From positions 1,364,001 through 1,428,000 of the forward strand of contig JBANDB010000012.1 in NCBI GenBank assembly GCA_037576215.1: DNA of 64,000 bases. The letters run 5' to 3'. The notes under the pieces are model-generated. The model saw only the letters and a program-made list of their open reading frames with translations. It was not told where the DNA came from and searched no databases. The translations under genes and the position numbers were made by a program. The stretch is from Armillaria gallica (Eukaryota > Basidiomycota > Agaricomycetes > Agaricales > Physalacriaceae). Shown here piece after piece: positions 57,540 through 64,000 of this stretch. How positions within the stretch are numbered: position 1 is the stretch's first letter; each line of letters opens with the position of its first letter.

Positions 57540-58982
57540 CTACCAATCTTCACAGTCGACAGCAAGAACTGGTTGCCTTTTGAGTTTTGAATCGCTCCCG
57601 GTGGCGTGGACTTTAGAGCCGTTGCGCTGAGCGAACCGTGAACCAAATCCAAATCCAAATCCACCGCCACCCCCCAACCCACTGATTGGTCCCCGGTCTC
57701 GCGAAGAATCTCGCGACGAACTCCGCGAAGTAACTCGACGGGTTTCCAGAGCATCCAAAATTATTTCAATGCCTGGCCTCTCCCTCTTCAACCGCTCCAT
57801 CCCGTCGGAAGACTCGAGTCCGCTGACGTGGATCATCCTCAACAAGGGACAAACGCAGGTTCCTGCGTACTCCCCACCAAGGAAGTTGACCAACACTTCA
57901 AAATCCTCGTCGTTACTGGCAACAGAAAGCTCTTCCAATATCCTTGCCCGTCCCAAACACCATTCCCACGTCTGCGCACCTGGATCATCACGGTGGAGCG
58001 AAAGACCGGTGATGTACAGCCGCTTGACACGCCAATCCAACGCTCCTCTCGACATGAGCTTGCGGCTGACAGTCTGCAGTGACTGCGTTAACTCGGCAGA
58101 CGCCCCATGTCGCTTTCCGTCCAAATCGTTGATATGAAGTTCCTCCAATACCGGAGCAACGAGGACCTCGATGAGTGAGGGCACCTCGTTTGTCCTTAAT
58201 GAGAGATTCTTCAGGTAAGGGAGGTACAGCTCCTCGAACAGGGGCTGGTGAGTCTCCGCATGGACTACGCGTGATGCGATCTCCAAGTTCACGAGGTAAG
58301 GGGCAGCATGGACGATCTGTAAAAGCTGCTGAACGGATATTGGAGGGGCTCGGAGTGGGCGGGCAATAGTCAGGGTCTGGAGATTATGAAAATCCGGCGT
58401 GAAAAGTGAGGGCAATTTGTGATTGGTGAGTTGTAGAGATTTCAGATGCGGGATGTGGGTAAAGGAATGGAATACGGACGTAGCGGCCGAAGTGGCAGGA
58501 AGACCCGGAGTATCGGACGCCACGCGAAGCCTCAATGTTTTTAGCGGTAGCTGGGTCGGGGAAGGAGAGAATGGAAGGGGGAAGTACAACGCGTCTAAAA
58601 AAGAATGTGCTGCCTTCTCTGTTTCTGAACGGACATTCAGAGAAGAAATGCGGGTGGTGTGACGCTGGAGAAATACAATCAGGTGTGGGTGAGTCTCGGG
58701 TATATTGGTCGTCTGCCCCTCGATGTCGACATACAGGTCGAGGCAGCAAACGCCAGAGAGGGAGAACCAACGGCCTGCCTTGCGGATAGTCTCGCGCTCC
58801 TTTTCTCGACATACAGAAAGTCGCAGACTGCGCCAAGCACGAGGGGTGTTCAGCGCTACGGCACGAAATCGTTGGCACACCGTGGATAGAATGATGGGTG
58901 CATCAGCAGAATAGTATGAGCAGCGAACGAAAACCTCTCCTAATAACTCGTGGGGTATATCTGTAATATTGGGGGAAGCCAT
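57540..58982 (-). CDS. F-box/LRR protein with Gly-Phe tail
   Basis: Single exon of 480 codons. The F-box is at residues 6-50 (ITDIPHELLGEVFVRCSYY...LSTVCQRFRAVALNTPRAW). Leucine-rich segments follow (LKTLRLRVASDTPGLP, HLKSLQLTNHKLPSLF, NLQTLTIARPL, YLPYLKNLSLRTNEVPSL). The C-terminus departs from the usual family ending: after RRVTSRSSSRDSSRDRGP comes GLGGGGGFGFGFGSRF, a low-complexity Gly/Phe run, then a short charged end. Expected role: substrate adaptor for an SCF ubiquitin ligase. It converges with Zn2Cys6 copy B. Confidence 0.85.
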   Translation of the reverse strand: MASPNITDIPHELLGEVFVRCSYYSADAPIILSTVCQRFRAVALNTPRAWRSLRLSVCREKERETIRKAGRWFSLSGVCCLDLYVDIEGQTTNIPETHPHLIVFLQRHTTRISSLNVRSETEKAAHSFLDALYFPLPFSPSPTQLPLKTLRLRVASDTPGLPATSAATSVFHSFTHIPHLKSLQLTNHKLPSLFTPDFHNLQTLTIARPLRAPPISVQQLLQIVHAAPYLVNLEIASRVVHAETHQPLFEELYLPYLKNLSLRTNEVPSLIEVLVAPVLEELHINDLDGKRHGASAELTQSLQTVSRKLMSRGALDWRVKRLYITGLSLHRDDPGAQTWEWCLGRARILEELSVASNDEDFEVLVNFLGGEYAGTCVCPLLRMIHVSGLESSDGMERLKRERPGIEIILDALETRRVTSRSSSRDSSRDRGPISGLGGGGGFGFGFGSRFAQRNGSKVHATGSDSKLKRQPVLAVDCEDW

Positions 58983-59932
58983 TGAAATCTGCAGCCGGCG
59001 TCCTGCATAGGAGTCAGTACAAATGGCACGATACTGCAGCTACAGCACGTACAGAGAGAGGAAGGTAAGAACGAGGTGGGCATAAGGTTGGAAGAAAGTG
59101 ACGTCTTTTTACATGGACAAGGAAAATTCGAAATGTGTGAAACACACGGTAAACGGCTCCAAGCCGTGTTCCCGTGTTCCGACGCCCAGCCTTTGATCCT
59201 ATATAGGCACAAAACCTAGATTTATCGCTGACAGCTCAGCAAATCGATCGCACAATCCATTGGAAAGGCCGGCCACCTGTGAGATGCATGTAGAACATTG
59301 CCGTACAACATGTAACCGTTGGCGTAAGTTTTCGGCCACTTTCAAAGATTTTCGGCCACGTTGCAATCAAATTTCCACGCTTTTGGAAATTGCGAAAATC
59401 GGCGATTTCCAACTGAAAAGCTGTGTCAAGCTTTGCCAGATAGCCACGAAAAAAATAGAGTTCATTGCGACTACATTCAAGATGTTTGCAAGACCGGTGC
59501 GAGTGGGGGCGAATACGATAAATGCCAGGTTTTATCAAGTAAAGAAAGGGTAAATTTACATCAAACCCTTACCAGATCGCAGTTGGACAGTCAAATAGCC
59601 ACCCACCAGTCCTCCAATAATAATACGCGGCAACCGCAAAGCTTCCCGGATACAATCTAATACGCGCTCTCGCTACGCTGAGTGGCGTTAACGAAATATT
59701 CCTCGATGGAAGTAACGAGGGCAGCCTCACTTGGCAGCATCGGGCGGCAATAAGGTATAGGAAGCCTGAATTTCCCGAGTGTCCCTTGCGACAGTCGGGC
59801 AAGCATGCAAAGAGGAAATGATGCACAATCAAGTACGCAAAATTTGCCTTTAATCACACGCATAATTGCGGGGTTTCCAATGTTTTTCATAAGAAAGTGC
59901 ATTACATGAAGCATGGAAAGCGTAGCAAAAAA
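58983..59932. other. intergenic, short direct repeats
   Basis: Contains TTTTCGGCCAC twice (about 59329 and 59348). Plus-strand frames at 59260-59660 overlap in two frames and are probably not coding. Confidence 0.35.
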
Positions 59933-60504
59933 TTAATCGAAGAGTCCGAAGCCCTGTAGATGCGATGATTAGCATGTCAGAATCCAAACAATCGGCGAAA
60001 TAGAACAAACCATGTCATCGTCAGACTCCTCCTTCTCTTCCTCCTTCTCCTCCTCTTTGGGTGCTTCAGCGGCGGCACCACCGGCAGCAGCAGCAGCGGG
60101 AGCACCACCAGCAGCAGGTGCTCCTCCACCGGATCCAACGTTTGATAGAAGGTCTTTCACGTTCTTGCCCTCAAGAGCTTTTGCTAGTAGAGTTGCCCAG
60201 ATGGGCTCGATCTCGACACCGGCAGCGGTTGTCAATGCGATAATTTTGTCAGACTGTTCCATAAGCTTTCCTTAGTTTTGAAGACAGACACGAAAGTAGA
60301 AACGCACGGTGATTTCTATGCCATCGTCGGCGAGGATGAGGGCAGCGTATGTAGCGGCGAGGTCAGCGGAGGCCTATATACAAAATCAGGTCAACGCGTC
60401 ATCCAAAGTTGTCTGGCTCCATCCAACGATTCGGGCTATTCGAATAGCACAATTTCGCATAGCATGGATATCAGATACGCCATGGAGTCGAATGGACTCA
60501 CCAT
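59933..60504 (-). CDS. RPP1: 60S acidic ribosomal protein P1
   Basis: Four coding exons: 60502-60504 (the ATG alone), 60308-60373, 60011-60253 and 59933-59953; introns 128, 54 and 57 nt; 110 codons. The product reads [57 protein letters not shown], an Ala/Gly/Pro hinge, and an acidic end. The last exon supplies the universal P-protein tail: DDDM joined to GFGLFD. P1 pairs with P2 on the ribosomal stalk and recruits elongation factors. The first coding exon holding only the start codon is supported by ATG|GTGAGT at 60504-60496 and a TATATAG acceptor. Confidence 0.93.
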
Positions 60505-62486
60505 TTGTGAGAGATGGGACCGAGGGTTGTCTGTAGGGAACGAGAAGTACAGTGAGCGTACTGGAAAATTGCGTCTGAGTGCGTGGGAACTTGGACACAG
60601 TAGCGTGACGTCACTTATTTCCTGTTTCGGCGATGACCTATCATCACGCCTCGCCCGCTCTCGAGTGTCCAAGTCAAAGTTAAACGACGGCGCCCAGGAA
60701 TTCGTACCCGGAAGCGAAGGGCAGCTGTCTCTCCTCAGACATATTCAATCTAGACCTTGCAGATATTTTAGACAGCTGGCAGGATCTTCTAGTGACCAGA
60801 ATCGTCGAGGGTGCTGGGTGAAACTTAGATGAAACTATAGATTTAGTTTCCAATGCTCCAGTGAGTCGGCGGTAAGAGGCCCCCTTGCACGATTCATCCG
60901 CGATGACTCATGTTTACTCCTTGAGGCTTTCGTTGTTCAGGTAAGGCCCGTAAGGGCACTGAAATAAAATTAACTCTCCAAAATCGCCACGCGATTCCGT
61001 CGGTGAGGTTATGCAAACCCTCCCTTTCTTCGGGTCCTTGCCTGCTCCCGAGATGCGTACAATGGGGTATCGCCGTCTTGTTTCTATGACCCCGTTACTT
61101 GTACTCCGGGGAGCCTATATCGAACCAAGCTCGAACCGACTATGACAACTTGACTTTGGAAACACTCGTTCTAGTACTAGGCTCCCACTTCGGGATATGC
61201 AAAAAATGGTAGCTCGTTTGCTGTCAATTGAATTCATGCACTTGCATCCAAAGGGGATGTACCGTAGCATGGCGGAGCTACAAACATGAAGCTAAAATCT
61301 AGCACGAGGCGGGGTCTGAAGCCACAACAACACCATCACCATCTCAGTTCCCGAAACGATCCACCCCTGCAGGTTCTCTCCTCCTATCGATGTTACTGAT
61401 ATTCACCCGCACTGTAGATAGTATCAACGCCGTTATACGGCGCCGTCATTGCCATCGCGCCTGTCTTCCCGCTCCCTTGTGCCGTTCTTGGGTATCGGGT
61501 TGCAGTGTGCATGTCTACCCGCAAGCAGGCATATTACTGCTTCGGTATTGCACCCCCTCAGTCAGCCTCGTCTATTTTTGCATCCTATGCAACGCGATCG
61601 CGCCACGTACAATCCTGACGATATCGGCCTCCCTTGCCCGGACGAACTTCCACGTTATCTCTGTCGAAAAGTCATCTCTCCACCTTAGGTTCTGTAGCTG
61701 GCGCATCAGATATGGATTCAGTTTCTGATATCGATCCGTCTTTCACTTCGTCCGCCACTGAGGCCGGTATGCGCTCTGAGAAGGCGATATGGATTTTCAA
61801 ACCAGGAAGAGGAACGTAACTTTTACTTCTTGCATCTGATCTCCCTTCTTGAGTTAAAGGTTGGCTCGACACGTTCTGGCTGACACCTCGAGGAATACTT
61901 ACCGATCTATTTTAACGGGTGAGTCACTGTGTCGCTGAGAAACGGCAGCCGTACGCTGATGATGCGACCGGTCACCGAAGTGAATACCGGAGAATCTATG
62001 GAAAGAGGGCGCCTGAAGACCAGCGTCACCGCGCTTGCGGCTAATGAGATGTAGATTACACATCGACAAGGTGTGTGGCGGAAATTTTTTCTGCGATCGA
62101 TTTCCTCCAAGATGCTCGATCTTCTATTTCTGCAGATGGCAAAATCTCAAAGGTTGGCCAGAAGTTATGGTGACTTCGTTATTTTGATTAGTTCTGACCA
62201 CCAAGATTTCTCGACTGGAAATTTGTGCAGACTCGGGCGTACTCTGAAGCTGTCGAACATGGCATTCCCGGGGTACCCTGTATGCATTGTGAACCTTGTA
62301 GTGCCCGGATTTCTGTATGTCGCAGCTTACTGTGGCACCTCGTCATGATCTTCCTTCGCTTCCGCGAGAGCGCAACAATTTCATGTCTGTTGAGTGCATA
62401 GTATTCTTAAATATGTACCGTCATCATATAACATCTTTACACCTTCCCTGCTATTCAAGACATGGTGCAAAAAAGCTAGCGTTGTC
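60505..62486. other. long intergenic region, no confident gene
   Basis: About 2 kb. Plus-strand pieces at 61287-61820 are partly protein-like: MKLKSSTRRGLKPQQ near 61287, VSTPLYGAVIAIAPVFPL near 61425 and a Ser-rich SVSDIDPSFTSSATEAG near 61725. They lie in different frames and I could not join them. They may be a decayed gene. Nothing else supported. Confidence 0.3.
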
Positions 62487-63886
62487 TCACGACAGAATAG
62501 GCTGCAGCATCGGCTGTTTGGCCATTTTAGCAGTAGCTATCATGCTCTTGTTATATGTCGTTCCATCTCCCTGGAGCAGTTGTCAGAATGAGAATGACAC
62601 ACTTCACATCAACTCACAATAATTGATGTTGGGAAGCCCGGATCCAGCGGCACCACGCTCTCGAGGTATTCAATCTGTTTCTTCGACAACCTGATATCCA
62701 GAGCTTGGATGTTCGCTTTCAGGTGCTCCACCTTCCTTCCTCCAACAATTGGAAAGACGTAGGGCGCCTTTTGCATAACATATGCGATAGCGACTGGGGA
62801 AAGCAAAAATTAGAAAGGAATTCTTTGAAAGGGGCGGAGAAATAATGAAGCATACCAGCAGTGATGCTCCCAACACCGACCTCACTTGCAACAACCTCTA
62901 AGGCCTTCGACACCGTCACTTCCACGCCGTTCCTCTCCCAATCTTGATGAATAAACGATCTACCCTTCTCCCCCGTCTCTCTCCTCCTCTGCTCTTCCTC
63001 GTCCGTCCGAAATCGCCCGGCGCCGAGAACATCCCAAGGAGCCAGCGCAATTCCAAACTCCCTTGCCATCGGTATGATTTCCCTCTCAAATGATCGCTCC
63101 ATGACATTCCATCGGCCTTGATACACCACAAACGGTGTCTTGCCGTGGTCCAAGGCGTATTGGTTTGCTTGTGCCACGACCCATGCGGGTGCGTCAGATA
63201 TACCGAGGTAGAGCACTTTACGGAGAGCGACGAGGTGGTGGAGGTTGTCCATGACTTCCCGGACCGATGTCTCCCAATCCCACCAGTGCACATAGAGTAT
63301 GTCAATATAGGACGTGCGGAGTTTTTTGAGGCTCGCTTCGACGCTGAGGTGCAGGGATTTGGAACTGTTACCAACGTAGTTTACTTTTTGGGCGACGGAG
63401 TCGTTGCCGCGTTGGTAGTTGGCCGTGTACTACCTCTTATGAGGGCAGGTTTTGTGGTAGGTAGTAAAAGGAACATACTTTTGTGGCTATGACAAGCTGG
63501 TCCCGAATACCTCGTTTCTCGGCCCACTCTCCGAGGAATTCTTCAGAAGACCCGTCCTGACTGAGGCGGTATTATCAACTGAAGGGCTAAATTCAAAGGT
63601 TGAAACATACTAGACGTTCGCAGTATCAATGAAATTGCCACCCATATCAAAGTACGCATCCAAGAGCTTGAAACTGGACTCCTTGTCCATCGATCCCATC
63701 CCCATCGCTGCCTATCGCAAGCATGAGACGGAGAACAACGTCGCAAAAGGATAGATATACCCATTTATCGCCAATGCTCATTGCACCTAGTGTGATTGGC
63801 GAGACCCTCAGGCCAGCTTGAGGAGAAAGAACGCGATAGATACCGAGTTTTGTTGGCGGATCAGTGGCTGGCTGGTGGAAAGACAT
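62487..63886 (-). CDS. aldo/keto reductase (aryl-alcohol dehydrogenase-like)
   Basis: Multi-exon gene starting [20 protein letters not shown]. Blocks: [27 protein letters not shown] (catalytic Asp), [13 protein letters not shown] (Tyr), DQLVIATK (Lys), [16 protein letters not shown] (His), [67 protein letters not shown] (NADPH-binding region). The last exon, joined after a GTGAGT...CCAG intron, reads [20 protein letters not shown] and stops. The tetrad is complete, so it should be an active NADPH-dependent reductase of aldehydes, most like the AAD/AKR9 group. Substrate unknown. Confidence 0.88.
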
Positions 63887-64000
63887 GGTACTCCTCGTCT
63901 TGTCTGACGCTCGCCTTTAAAGCAGGATGAAAACTTCGATGAATCAGCGCAAGCTTATGCGCGGCTGCGCGAGGCCACAGTGGGAGTGTTTACATAGCAG
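63887..64000. other. right edge, promoter of the AKR gene
   Basis: No feature identified. Confidence 0.4.

Noticed and set aside
58384..58878. 164-codon minus-strand open frame
   Set aside because: Alternative frame inside the single-exon F-box/LRR gene.
59320..59560. Satellite-like repeat from TTTTCGGCCAC pairs
   Set aside because: Only two clear units are present; not enough to call a satellite.
60012..60275. Ala/Ser-rich plus-strand frame
   Set aside because: Antisense of the Ala/Gly hinge and acidic tail of ribosomal P1.

Overview
The window looks like nuclear DNA of a mushroom-forming basidiomycete. Genes on both strands are cut by many short introns (about 46-65 nt where I could place both ends, with GTRNGT-type donors and YAG acceptors). 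Recognisable genes are typical fungal nuclear genes: shugoshin, Prp4 kinase, Atg101, acidic ribosomal protein P1, F-box/LRR proteins, Zn2Cys6 regulators and a small Cys-rich MCRRR-type protein common in mushrooms. All exon joins were made by eye from reading frame, splice consensus and family resemblance; no alignment or RNA evidence was available.

Layout. 0-5 kb is a gene graveyard: a broken F-box copy, a shugoshin fragment and an HMG-box copy, all resembling intact genes elsewhere in the window, with one intact membrane protein among them. 5-12 kb: F-box protein, PARG-like macrodomain protein, small two-TM protein, HNH endonuclease-like gene, histidine phosphatase. 12-23 kb: DHA2-type MFS transporter with 10- and 18-nt exons, the 80-aa Cys-rich gene in six exons, a small basic protein, a large disordered protein, and an intergenic perfect 46-bp inverted repeat. 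23-29 kb: shugoshin, a dead second HNH copy and a low-complexity remnant. 29-34 kb: two tandem PF04199 cyclase-family genes. 34-37 kb: Prp4 kinase. 37-43 kb: a small unknown gene, an old-yellow-enzyme pseudogene, the intact HMG-box gene, an aspartic-protease remnant and Atg101. 43-49 kb: flavin monooxygenase and a protein kinase. 49-51 kb: an unrecognised multi-exon gene. 51-58 kb: a tandem Zn2Cys6 pair and an F-box/LRR gene. 60-64 kb: ribosomal P1 and an aldo/keto reductase.

Functionally this is a mixture, not one operon-like cluster: housekeeping genes (cohesion protection, splicing, autophagy, ribosome) are interleaved with fast-turnover accessory families (F-box, HNH, cyclase, flavoenzymes, Zn2Cys6, MFS, AKR). 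The dominant theme is local duplication followed by decay. I found no tRNA, rRNA, CRISPR array or complete transposon.
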